A stretch of 64,000 bases of DNA, from NCBI GenBank assembly GCA_964057225.1, contig OZ059894.1:22536476-22600475 (forward strand), read 5' to 3'. Both the position numbers and the translations under genes were made by a program. How positions within the stretch are numbered: position 1 is the stretch's first letter; the number at the start of each line of letters is the position of its first letter. The notes beneath the pieces were generated by a model. That model had not been told where the DNA came from, made no database searches, and saw only the letters and a program-made list of their open reading frames with translations. Below, piece by piece: positions 1 to 11,380 of this stretch. The DNA comes from Auanema rhodensis (taxonomy: Eukaryota; Nematoda; Chromadorea; Rhabditida; Rhabditidae).

Positions 1-35
1 AATGAAATCTAAAAACATCTACTTTTTGCTAAATT

Positions 36-70
36 ATTTTGAAATTTTTCGAAAAAATTTTTGTCAAAAT
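36..70. repeat. AT-rich near-palindrome in every unit (dyad 1)
   Basis: The outer arms ATTTTGA (36-42) and TCAAAAT (64-70) are perfect reverse complements, and the centre holds the 12-bp palindrome TTTTTCGAAAAA (45-56) followed by another T run. The whole 35 bp is therefore close to self-complementary, offset by a few bases. The A and T runs here and at 11-27 and 72-76 would favour curved DNA. The element is retained across the window with single-base variants: T to C at unit position 62 or nearby in the aaaaaaC copies (for example 31301 and 34110), and T to C in the left arm in the ATTCTGA copies (for example about 36,900 and many between 38.6 and 52 kb). Confidence 0.75.
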
Positions 71-83
71 GTTTTTGGAAGCA

Positions 84-111
84 TTGTTGAGTGTACATGG
101 AAACTCAACAT
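84..111. repeat. Inverted repeat, 8 or 9-bp arms, 10-bp spacer (dyad 2)
   Basis: TGTTGAGT (85-92) and ACTCAACA (103-110) are perfect reverse complements around a 10-base spacer. The variant site at unit position 84 decides arm length: copies with A at 84 gain a ninth pair with T111, copies with T at 84 stop at eight. Both forms are common throughout. An alternative pairing AGTGTA (90-95) with TACACT (111-116) overlaps it. Apart from position 84 this stretch is among the most invariant in the unit; rare changes include gagtAtaca near 25,370 and acatTaatg near 29,955 and 32,764. Confidence 0.8.
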
Positions 112-179
112 ACACTAATGCATCATTTTTCAAACGATCATAACTAATTTTTGTATCAAGCGTTTCTCAATGTAGTTTA

Positions 180-249
180 GTGCATTCGATGCGGATTTTT
201 AAGCTGCGTCGATCTGTGTTATCAGATTTGCGCTAGCTTAAAAATGCAC
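180..249. repeat. Large compound dyad with 11-bp perfect arms (dyad 3)
   Basis: ATTTTTAAGCT (195-205) and AGCTTAAAAAT (235-245) are perfect 11-bp reverse complements 29 bases apart. Inside them, GCG (206-208) pairs with CGC (231-233) and ATCTG (212-216) with CAGAT (223-227), leaving a six-base loop. Outside, GTGCA (180-184) matches TGCAC (245-249), while the intervening bases hold a small hairpin, GCAT-TCG-ATGC (182-192). A folded strand would make a roughly 70-base branched hairpin. The G/C variant at 216 removes the pair closing the apical loop, but CTG-TTAT-CAG can then pair instead. Rare arm breaks: A to C in the left arm at 31093, 33902 and 37412, and an altered right arm near 60,961. 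Confidence 0.8.
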
Positions 250-253
250 CGAG

Positions 254-284
254 ATATCAACTGATATAAGTTCACACTTATATC
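254..284. repeat. Nested inverted repeats, 9-bp arms with 4-base loop (dyad 4)
   Basis: GATATAAGT (263-271) and ACTTATATC (276-284) are perfect 9-bp reverse complements around the loop TCAC. The left arm also takes part in a second dyad, ATATCA (254-259) with TGATAT (262-267), so the two foldings compete. This is one of the most constant parts of the unit. Exceptions visible by eye include cacGtata near 23,446 and 25,201, gatataaTttc near 35,724, gatatATg near 55,723 and 58,181, ataCcctc in two copies (30.8 and 33.6 kb) and a change near 63,453. Confidence 0.8.
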
Positions 285-1404
285 CTCGATTTTCACCCTG
301 AAGAATTAATTTTTTCGTTGAATAACATTGTCCATCGTCTTTGCCTTGAATAAAGGAATCTAAAAACATCTACTTTTTGCTAAATTATTTTGAAATTTTT
401 CGAAAAAATTTTTGTCAAAATGTTTTTGGAAGCAATGTTGAGTGTACATGGAAACTCAACATACACTAATGCATCATTTTTCAAACGATTATAACTAATT
501 TTTGTATTAAGCGTTTCTCAATGTAGTATAGTGCATTCGATGCGGATTTTTAAGCTGCGTCGATCTGTGTTATCAGATTTGCGCTAGCTTAAAAATGCAC
601 CGAGATATCAACTGATATAAGTTCACACTTATATCCTCGATTTTCACCCTGAAGGAATAATTTTTTCGTTGAATAACATTGTCCATCGTCTTTGCCTTGA
701 AAAAAGGAATCTAAAAACATCTACTTTTTGCTAAATTATTTTGAAATTTTTCGAAAAAATTTTTGTCAAAATGTTTTTGGAAGCATTGTTGAGTGTACAT
801 GGAAACTCAACATACACTAATGCATCATTTTTCAAACGATCATAACTAATTTTTGTATCAAGCGTTTCTCAATGTAGTTTAGTGCATTCGATGCGGATTT
901 TTAAGCTGCGTCGATCTGTGTTATCAGATTTGCGCTAGCTTAAAAATGCACCGAGATATCAACTGATATAAGTTCACACTTATATCCTCGATTTTCACCC
1001 TGAAGGAATAATTTTTTCGTTGAATAACACTGTCCATCGTCTTTGCCTTGAAAAAAGGAATCTAAAAACATCTACTTTTTGCTAAATTATTTTGAAATTT
1101 TTCGAAAAAATTTTTGTCAAAATGTTTTTGGAAGCATTGTTGAGTGTACATGGAAACTCAACATACACTAATGCATCATTTTTCAAACGATCATAACTAA
1201 TTTTTGTATTAAGCGTTTCTCAATGTAGTATAGTGCATTCGATGCGGATTTTTAAGCTGCGTCGATCTCTGTTATCAGATTTGCGCTAGCTTAAAAATGC
1301 ACCGAGATATCAACTGATATAAGTTCACACTTATATCCTCGATTTTCACCCTGAAGGAATAATTTTTTCGTTGAATAACATTGTCCATCGTCTTTGCCTT
1401 GAAA

Positions 1405-4400
1405 AAAGGAATCTAAAAACATCTACTTTTTGCTAAATTATTTTGAAATTTTTCGAAAAAATTGTTGTCAAAATGTTTTTGGAAGCATTGTTGAGTGTAC
1501 ATGGAAACTCAACATACACTAATGCATCATTTTTCAAACGATCATAACTAATTTTTGTATTAAGCGTTTCTCAATGTAGTATAGTGCATTCGATGCGGAT
1601 TTTTAAGCTGCGTCGATCTGTGTTATCAGATTTGCGCTAGCTGAAAAATGCACCGAGATATCAACTGATATAAGTTCACACTTATATCCTCGATTTTCAC
1701 CCTGAAGAATTAATTTTTTCGTTGAATAACATTGTCCATCTTCTTTGCCTTGAAAAATGAAATCTAAAAACATCTACTTTTTGCTAAATTATTTTGAAAT
1801 TTTTCGAAAAAATTTTTGTCAAAATGTTTTTGGAAGCATTGTTGAGTGTACATGGAAACTCAACATACACTAATGCATCATTTTTCAAACGATCATAACT
1901 AATTTTTGTATCAAGCGTTTCTCAATGTAGTTTAGTGCATTCGATGCGGATTTTTAAGCTGCGTCGATCTGTGTTATCAGATTTGCGCTAGCTTAAAAAT
2001 GCACCGAGATATCAACTGATATAAGTTCACACTTATATCCTCGATTTTCACCCTGAAGGAATAATTTTTTCGTTGAATAAAATTGTCCATCGTCTTTGCC
2101 TTGAAAAATGAAATCTAAAAACATCTACTTTTTGCTAAATTATTTTGAAATTTTTCGAAAAAATTTTTGTCAAAATGTTTTTGGAAGCATTGTTGAGTGT
2201 ACATGGAAACTCAACATACACTAATGCATCATTTTTCAAACGATCATAACTAATTTTTGTATCAAGCGTTTCTCAATGTAGTTTAGTGCATTCGATGCGG
2301 ATTTTTAAGCTGCGTCGATCTGTGTTATCAGATTTGCGCTAGCATAAAAATGCACCGAGATATCAACTGATATAAGTTCACACTTATATCCTCGATTTTC
2401 ACCCTGAAGGAATAATTTTTTCGTTGAATAAAATTGTCCATCGTCTTTGCCTTGAAAAATGAAATCTAAAAACATCTACTTTTTGCTAAATTATTTTGAA
2501 ATTTTTCGAAAAAATTTTTGTCAAAATGTTTTTGGAAGCATTGTTGAGTGTACATGGAAACTCAACATACACTAATGCATCATTTTTCAAACGATCATAA
2601 CTAATTTTTGTATCAAGCGTTTCTCAATGTAGTTTAGTGCATTCGATGCGGATTTTTAAGCTGCGTCGATCTGTGTTATCAGATTTGCGCTAGCTTAAAA
2701 ATGCACCGAGATATCAACTGATATAAGTTCACACTTATATCCTCGATTTTCACCCTGAAGGAATAATTTTTTCGTTGAATAACATTGTCCATCGTCTTTG
2801 CCTTGAAAAAAGGAATCTAAAAACATCTACTTTTTGCTAAATTATTTTGAAATTTTTCGAAAAAATTTTTGTCAAAATGTTTTTGGAAGCAATGTTGAGT
2901 GTACATGGAAACTCAACATACACTAATGCATCATTTTTCAAACGATCATAACTAATTTTTGTATTAAGCGTTTCTCAATGTAGTATAGTGCATTCGATGC
3001 GGATTTTTAAGCTGCGTCGATCTCTGTTATCAGATTTGCGCTAGCTTAAAAATGCACCGAGATATCAACTGATATAAGTTCACACTTATATCCTCGATTT
3101 TCACCCTGAAGGAATAATTTTTTCGTTGAATAACATTGTCCATCGTCTTTGCCTTGAAAAAAGGAATCTAAAAACATCTACTTTTTGCTAAATTATTTTG
3201 AAATTTTTCGAAAAAATTTTTGTCAAAATGTTTTTGGAAGCATTGTTGAGTGTACATGGAAACTCAACATACACTAATGCATCATTTTTCAAACGATCAT
3301 AACTAATTTTTGTATTAAGCGTTTCTCAATGTAGTATAGTGCATTCGATGCGGATTTTTAAGCTGCGTCGATCTGTGTTATCAGATTTGCGCTAGCTTAA
3401 AAATGCACCGAGATATCAACTGATATAAGTTCACACTTATATCCTCGATTTTCACCCTGAAGAATTAATTTTTTCGTTGAATAACATTGTCCATCTTCTT
3501 TGCCTTGAAAAATGAAATCTAAAAACATCTACTTTTTGCTAAATTATTTTGAAATTTTTCGAAAAAATTTTTGTCAAAATGTTTTTGGAAGCATTGTTGA
3601 GTGTACATGGAAACTCAACATACACTAATGCATCATTTTTCAAACGATCATAACTAATTTTTGTATCAAGCGTTTCTCAATGTAGTTTAGTGCATTCGAT
3701 GCGGATTTTTAAGCTGCGTCGATCTGTGTTATCAGATTTGCGCTAGCTTAAAAATGCACCGAGATATCAACTGATATAAGTTCACACTTATATCCTCGAT
3801 TTTCACCCTGAAGGAATAATTTTTTCGTTGAATAAAATTGTCCATCGTCTTTGCCTTGAAAAATGAAATCTAAAAACATCTACTTTTTGCTAAATTATTT
3901 TGAAATTTTTCGAAAAAATTTTTGTCAAAATGTTTTTGGAAGCATTGTTGAGTGTACATGGAAACTCAACATACACTAATGCATCATTTTTCAAACGATC
4001 ATAACTAATTTTTGTATCAAGCGTTTCTCAATGTAGTTTAGTGCATTCGATGCGGATTTTTAAGCTGCGTCGATCTGTGTTATCAGATTTGCGCTAGCTT
4101 AAAAATGCACCGAGATATCAACTGATATAAGTTCACACTTATATCCTCGATTTTCACCCTGAAGGAATAATTTTTTCGTTGAATAACACTGTTCATCGTC
4201 TTTGCCTTGAAAAAAGGAATCTAAAAACATCTACTTTTTGCTAAATTATTTTGAAATTTTTCGAAAAAATTTTTGTCAAAATGTTTTTGGAAGCATTGTT
4301 GAGTGTACATGGAAACTCAACATACACTAATGCATCATTTTTCAAACGATCATAACTAATTTTTGTATCAAGCGTTTCTCAATGTAGTTTAGTGCATTCG

Positions 4401-6318
4401 ATGCGGATTTTTAAGCTGCGTCGATCTGTGTTATCAGATTTGCGCTAGCTTAAAAATGCACCGAGATATCAACTGATATAAGTTCACACTTATATCCTCG
4501 ATTTTCACCCTGAAGGAATAATTTTTTCGTTGAATAACATTGTCCATCGTCTTTGCCTTGAAAAAAGGAATCTAAAAACATCTACTTTTTGCTAAATTAT
4601 TTTGAAATTTTTCGAAAAAATTTTTGTCAAAATGTTTTTGGAAGCAATGTTGAGTGTACATGGAAACTCAACATACACTAATGCATCATTTTTCAAACGA
4701 TCATAACTAATTTTTGTATTAAGCGTTTCTCAATGTAGTATAGTGCATTCGATGCGGATTTTTAAGCTGCGTCGATCTCTGTTATCAGATTTGCGCTAGC
4801 TTAAAAATGCACCGAGATATCAACTGATATAAGTTCACACTTATATCCTCGATTTTCACCCTGAAGGAATAATTTTTTCGTTGAATAACATTGTCCATCG
4901 TCTTTGCCTTGAAAAAAGGAATCTAAAAACATCTACTTTTTGCTAAATTATTTTGAAATTTTTCGAAAAAATTTTTGTCAAAATGTTTTTGGAAGCATTG
5001 TTGAGTGTACATGGAAACTCAACATACACTAATGCATCATTTTTCAAACGATCATAACTAATTTTTGTATTAAGCGTTTCTCAATGTAGTATAGTGCATT
5101 CGATGCGGATTTTTAAGCTGCGTCGATCTGTGTTATCAGATTTGCGCTAGCTTAAAAATGCACCGAGATATCAACTGATATAAGTTCACACTTATATCCT
5201 CGATTTTCACCCTGAAGAATTAATTTTTTCGTTGAATAACATTGTCCATCTTCTTTGCCTTGAAAAATGAAATCTAAAAACATCTACTTTTTGCTAAATT
5301 ATTTTGAAATTTTTCGAAAAAATTTTTGTCAAAATGTTTTTGGAAGCATTGTTGAGTGTACATGGAAACTCAACATACACTAATGCATCATTTTTCAAAC
5401 GATCATAACTAATTTTTGTATCAAGCGTTTCTCAATGTAGTTTAGTGCATTCGATGCGGATTTTTAAGCTGCGTCGATCTGTGTTATCAGATTTGCGCTA
5501 GCTTAAAAATGCACCGAGATATCAACTGATATAAGTTCACACTTATATCCTCGATTTTCACCCTGAAGGAATAATTTTTTCGTTGAATAAAATTGTCCAT
5601 CGTCTTTGCCTTGAAAAATGAAATCTAAAAACATCTACTTTTTGCTAAATTATTTTGAAATTTTTCGAAAAAATTTTTGTCAAAATGTTTTTGGAAGCAT
5701 TGTTGAGTGTACATGGAAACTCAACATACACTAATGCATCATTTTTCAAACGATCATAACTAATTTTTGTATCAAGCGTTTCTCAATGTAGTTTAGTGCA
5801 TTCGATGCGGATTTTTAAGCTGCGTCGATCTGTGTTATCAGATTTGCGCTAGCTTAAAAATGCACCGAGATATCAACTGATATAAGTTCACACTTATATC
5901 CTCGATTTTCACCCTGAAGGAATAATTTTTTCGTTGAATAAAATTGTCCATCGTCTTTGCCTTGAAAAATGAAATCTAAAAACATCTACTTTTTGCTAAA
6001 TTATTTTGAAATTTTTCGAAAAAATTTTTGTCAAAATGTTTTTGGAAGCATTGTTGAGTGTACATGGAAACTCAACATACACTAATGCATCATTTTTCAA
6101 ACGATCATAACTAATTTTTGTATCAAGCGTTTCTCAATGTAGTTTAGTGCATTCGATGCGGATTTTTAAGCTGCGTCGATCTGTGTTATCAGATTTGCGC
6201 TAGCTTAAAAATGCACCGAGATATCAACTGATATAAGTTCACACTTATATCCTCGATTTTCACCCTGAAGGAATAATTTTTTCGTTGAATAACACTGTCC
6301 ATCGTCTTTGCCTTGAAA
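1405..6318. repeat. 5-unit higher-order repeat, 1,755 bp (M5-M18)
   Basis: The rare change ccatcTtc occurs at 1741, 3496 and 5251, exactly 1,755 bp (5 x 351) apart. Neighbouring types keep the same order: after each such unit come aatgaa units ending in aataaAattg, and M9 and M14 (both A84, C216) sit at the same place in the cycle. The repeat is imperfect: the third and fourth units of each cycle swap starts and endings (M7 ends aataaA, M12 ends aacaCtg, M17 ends aataaA). M5 has private changes (G in the T run near 1464, and gctGaaaaa near 1642), as does M7 (gctagcAta near 2343). Confidence 0.75.
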
Positions 6319-9300
6319 AAAGGAATCTAAAAACATCTACTTTTTGCTAAATTATTTTGAAATTTTTCGAAAAAATTTTTGTCAAAATGTTTTTGGAAGC
6401 AATGTTGAGTGTACATGGAAACTCAACATACACTAATGCATCATTTTTCAAACGATCATAACTAATTTTTGTATTAAGCGTTTCTCAATGTAGTATAGTG
6501 CATTCGATGCGGATTTTTAAGCTGCGTCGATCTCTGTTATCAGATTTGCGCTAGCTTAAAAATGCACCGAGATATCAACTGATATAAGTTCACACTTATA
6601 TCCTCGATTTTCACCCTGAAGAATTAATTTTTTCGTTGAATAACATTGTCCATCGTCTTTGCCTTGAATAAAGGAATCTAAAAACATCTACTTTTTGCTA
6701 AATTATTTTGAAATTTTTCGAAAAAATTTTTGTCAAAATGTTTTTGGAAGCAATGTTGAGTGTACATGGAAACTCAACATACACTAATGCATCATTTTTT
6801 CAAACGATCATAACTAATTTTTGTATTAAGCGTTTCTCAATGTAGTATAGTGCATTCGATGCGGATTTTTAAGCTGCGTCGATCTGTGTTATCAGATTTG
6901 CGCTAGCTTAAAAATGCACCGAGATATCAACTGATATAAGTTCACACTTATATCCTCGATTTTCACCCTGAAGGAATAATTTTTTCGTTGAATAACATTG
7001 TCCATCGTCTTTGCCTTGAAAAAAGGAATCTAAAAACATCTACTTTTTGCTAAATTATTTTGAAATTTTTCGAAAAAATTTTTGTCAAAATGTTTTTGGA
7101 AGCATTGTTGAGTGTACATGGAAACTCAACATACACTAATGCATCATTTTTCAAACGATCATAACTATTTTTTGTATTAAGCGTTTCTCAATGTAGTATA
7201 GTGCATTCGATGCGGATTTCTAAGCTGCGTCGATCTCTGTTATCAGATTTGCGCTAGCTTAAAAATGCACCGAGATATCAACTGATATAAGTTCACACTT
7301 ATATCCTCGATTTTCACCCTGAAGAATTAATTTTTTCGTTGAATAACATTGTCCATCGTCTTTGCCTTGAAAAATGGAATCTAAAAACATCTACTTTTTG
7401 CTAAATTATTTTGAAATTTTTCGAAAAAATTTTTGTCAAAATGTTTTTGGAAGCATTGTTGAGTGTACATGGAAACTCAACATACACTAATGCATCATTT
7501 TTCAAACGATCATAACTAATTTTTGTATCAAGCGTTTCTCAATGTAGTTTAGTGCATTCGATGCGGATTTTTAAGCTGCGTCGATCTGTGTTATCAGATT
7601 TGCGCTAGCTTAAAAATGCACCGAGATATCAACTGATATAAGTTCACACTTATATCCTCGATTTTCACCCTGAAGGAATAATTTTTTCGTTGAATAACAC
7701 TGTCCATCGTCTTTGCCTTGAAAAAAGGAATCTAAAAACATCTACTTTTTGCTAAATTATTTTGAAATTTTTCGAAAAAATTTTTGTCAAAATGTTTTTG
7801 GAAGCATTGTTGAGTGTACATGGAAACTCAACATACACTAATGCATCATTTTTCAAACGATCATAACTAATTTTTGTATTAAGCGTTTCTCAATGTAGTA
7901 TAGTGCATTCGATGCGGATTTTTAAGCTGCGTCGATCTCTGTTATCAGATTTGCGCTAGCTTAAAAATGCACCGAGATATCAACTGATATAAGTTCACAC
8001 TTATATCCTCGATTTTCACCCTGAAGGAATAATTTTTTCGTTGAATAACATTGTCCATCGTCTTTGCCTTGAAAAAAGGAATCTAAAAACATCTACTTTT
8101 TGCTAAATTATTTTGAAATTTTTCGAAAAAATTTTTGTCAAAATGTTTTTGGAAGCAATGTTGAGTGTACATGGAAACTCAACATACACTAATGCATCAT
8201 TTTTCAAACGATCATAACTAATTTTTGTATTAAGCGTTTCTCAATGTAGTATAGTGCATTCGATGCGGATTTTTAAGCTGCGTCGATCTCTGTTATCAGA
8301 TTTGCGCTAGCTTAAAAATGCACCGAGATATCAACTGATATAAGTTCACACTTATATCCTCGATTTTCACCCTGAAGGAATAATTTTTTCGTTGAATAAC
8401 ATTGTCCATCGTCTTTGCCTTGAAAAAAGGAATCTAAAAACATCTACTTTTTGCTAAATTATTTTGAAATTTTTCGAAAAAATTTTTGTCAAAATGTTTT
8501 TGGAAGCATTGTTGAGTGTACATGGAAACTCAACATACACTAATGCATCATTTTTCAAACGATCATAACTAATTTTTGTATCAAGCGTTTCTCAATGTAG
8601 TTTAGTGCATTCGATGCGGATTTTTAAGCTGCGTCGATCTGTGTTATCAGATTTGCGCTAGCTTAAAAATGCACCGAGATATCAACTGATATAAGTTCAC
8701 ACTTATATCCTCGATTTTCACCCTGAAGGAATAATTTTTTCGTTGAATAAAATTGTCCATCGTCTTTGCCTTGAAAAATGAAATCTAAAAACATCTACTT
8801 TTTGCTAAATTATTTTGAAATTTTTCGAAAAAATTTTTGTCAAAATGTTTTTGGAAGCATTGTTGAGTGTACATGGAAACTCAACATACACTAATGCATC
8901 ATTTTTCAAACGATCATAACTAATTTTTGTATCAAGCGTTTCTCAATGTAGTTTAGTGCATTCGATGCGGATTTTTAAGCTGCGTCGATCTGTGTTATCA
9001 GATTTGCGCTAGCTTAAAAATGCACCGAGATATCAACTGATATAAGTTCACACTTATATCCTCGATTTTCACCCTGAAGGAATAATTTTTTCGTTGAATA
9101 ACACTGTCCATCGTCTTTGCCTTGAAAAAAGGAATCTAAAAACATCTACTTTTTGCTAAATTATTTTGAAATTTTTCGAAAAAATTTTTGTCAAAATGTT
9201 TTTGGAAGCAATGTTGAGTGTACATGGAAACTCAACATACACTAATGCATCATTTTTCAAACGATCATAACTAATTTTTGTATTAAGCGTTTCTCAATGT

Positions 9301-11380
9301 AGTATAGTGCATTCGATGCGGATTTTTAAGCTGCGTCGATCTCTGTTATCAGATTTGCGCTAGCTTAAAAATGCACCGAGATATCAACTGATATAAGTTC
9401 ACACTTATATCCTCGATTTTCACCCTGAAGAATTAATTTTTTCGTTGAATAACATTGTCCATCGTCTTTGCCTTGAATAAAGGAATCTAAAAACATCTAC
9501 TTTTTGCTAAATTATTTTGAAATTTTTCGAAAAAATTTTTGTCAAAATGTTTTTGGAAGCAATGTTGAGTGTACATGGAAACTCAACATACACTAATGCA
9601 TCATTTTTTCAAACGATCATAACTAATTTTTGTATTAAGCGTTTCTCAATGTAGTATAGTGCATTCGATGCGGATTTTTAAGCTGCGTCGATCTGTGTTA
9701 TCAGATTTGCGCTAGCTTAAAAATGCACCGAGATATCAACTGATATAAGTTCACACTTATATCCTCGATTTTCACCCTGAAGGAATAATTTTTTCGTTGA
9801 ATAACATTGTCCATCGTCTTTGCCTTGAAAAAAGGAATCTAAAAACATCTACTTTTTGCTAAATTATTTTGAAATTTTTCGAAAAAATTTTTGTCAAAAT
9901 GTTTTTGGAAGCATTGTTGAGTGTACATGGAAACTCAACATACACTAATGCATCATTTTTCAAACGATCATAACTATTTTTTGTATTAAGCGTTTCTCAA
10001 TGTAGTATAGTGCATTCGATGCGGATTTCTAAGCTGCGTCGATCTCTGTTATCAGATTTGCGCTAGCTTAAAAATGCACCGAGATATCAACTGATATAAG
10101 TTCACACTTATATCCTCGATTTTCACCCTGAAGAATTAATTTTTTCGTTGAATAACATTGTCCATCGTCTTTGCCTTGAAAAATGGAATCTAAAAACATC
10201 TACTTTTTGCTAAATTATTTTGAAATTTTTCGAAAAAATTTTTGTCAAAATGTTTTTGGAAGCATTGTTGAGTGTACATGGAAACTCAACATACACTAAT
10301 GCATCATTTTTCAAACGATCATAACTAATTTTTGTATCAAGCGTTTCTCAATGTAGTTTAGTGCATTCGATGCGGATTTTTAAGCTGCGTCGATCTGTGT
10401 TATCAGATTTGCGCTAGCTTAAAAATGCACCGAGATATCAACTGATATAAGTTCACACTTATATCCTCGATTTTCACCCTGAAGGAATAATTTTTTCGTT
10501 GAATAACACTGTCCATCGTCTTTGCCTTGAAAAAAGGAATCTAAAAACATCTAATTTTTGCTAAATTATTTTGAAATTTTTCGAAAAAATTTTTGTCAAA
10601 ATGTTTTTGGAAGCATTGTTGAGTGTACATGGAAACTCAACATACACTAATGCATCATTTTTCAAACGATCATAACTAATTTTTGTATTAAGCGTTTCTC
10701 AATGTAGTATAGTGCATTCGATGCGGATTTTTAAGCTGCGTCGATCTCTGTTATCAGATTTGCGCTAGCTTAAAAATGCACCGAGATATCAACTGATATA
10801 AGTTCACACTTATATCCTCGATTTTCACCCTGAAGGAATAATTTTTTCGTTGAATAACATTGTCCATCGTCTTTGCCTTGAAAAAAGGAATCTAAAAACA
10901 TCTACTTTTTGCTAAATTATTTTGAAATTTTTCGAAAAAATTTTTGTCAAAATGTTTTTGGAAGCAATGTTGAGTGTACATGGAAACTCAACATACACTA
11001 ATGCATCATTTTTCAAACGATCATAACTAATTTTTGTATTAAGCGTTTCTCAATGTAGTATAGTGCATTCGATGCGGATTTTTAAGCTGCGTCGATCTCT
11101 GTTATCAGATTTGCGCTAGCTTAAAAATGCACCGAGATATCAACTGATATAAGTTCACACTTATATCCTCGATTTTCACCCTGAAGGAATAATTTTTTCG
11201 TTGAATAACATTGTCCATCGTCTTTGCCTTGAAAAAAGGAATCTAAAAACATCTACTTTTTGCTAAATTATTTTGAAATTTTTCGAAAAAATTTTTGTCA
11301 AAATGTTTTTGGAAGCATTGTTGAGTGTACATGGAAACTCAACATACACTAATGCATCATTTTTCAAACGATCATAACTA
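5626..11380. repeat. 8-unit higher-order repeat I, 2,809 bp, two copies
   Basis: Private variants recur at a spacing of 2,809 bp (8 x 351 plus one inserted T). They are the 352-bp unit with a six-T run (T run at 6795-6800 and 9604-9609), the aataaagg starts at 6670 and 9479, and the unit with actaTtttt plus gatttCtaag (M21 and M29). M17-M24 match M25-M32 in order. M25 differs from M17 in its first bases, and M33 breaks the pattern because it resembles M29 rather than M25. M31 has one private change, ctaAttttt near 10,552. By eye the two copies otherwise look identical, which implies recent duplication. Confidence 0.8.

Larger units (their letters stand above)
1..351. repeat. Reference unit (M1) of the 351-bp satellite with its internal map
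   Basis: Unit 1 serves as reference for all unit positions quoted in this annotation. The phase is arbitrary: it starts just before the conserved CTAAAAACATCTAC string. Internal map: A/T-tract near-palindrome 36-70; dyad 84-111; palindromes TGTACA (92-97) and ATGCAT (118-123); compound dyad 180-249 containing GCTAGC (232-237); GATATC (253-258); dyad 254-284. Most informative variant sites: 84 T/A, 157 C/T, 177 T/A, 216 G/C, the linked pair 304 A/G with 306 T/A, 326 C/A, 328 T/C, and the junction to the next unit (aatgaa, aatgg, aaaagg, aaaagc and others). No reading frame on either strand resembles a known protein. Confidence 0.95.
1..1404. repeat. Units M1-M4, mixed variant types
   Basis: Four complete 351-bp units with no clear local higher-order period inside the window. 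M1 and M3 carry the C157/T177 haplotype; M2 and M4 carry T157/A177. M2 has a private change, gatTataac, near 489. The aacaCtg variant ends M3. They may belong to a higher-order unit that lies mostly upstream of the window. Confidence 0.8.

Noticed and set aside
263-271. TATA-box-like GATATAAG as a promoter in each unit
   Set aside because: It is fully explained as the arm of a perfect inverted repeat, and no initiator or other promoter element is evident nearby.
311-327. Possible CENP-B box: TTTCGTTGAATAAC resembles the first half of the mammalian box
   Set aside because: The TTCG and following A fit, but the essential CGGG half is absent. The other TTCG...CGG occurrence at 185-194 has the wrong spacing. 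I would not call either a CENP-B box.
1-351. Origin of the unit from an internal duplication of two half-units of about 175 bp
   Set aside because: Comparing the two halves by eye shows no convincing extended similarity; only short AT-rich words recur.
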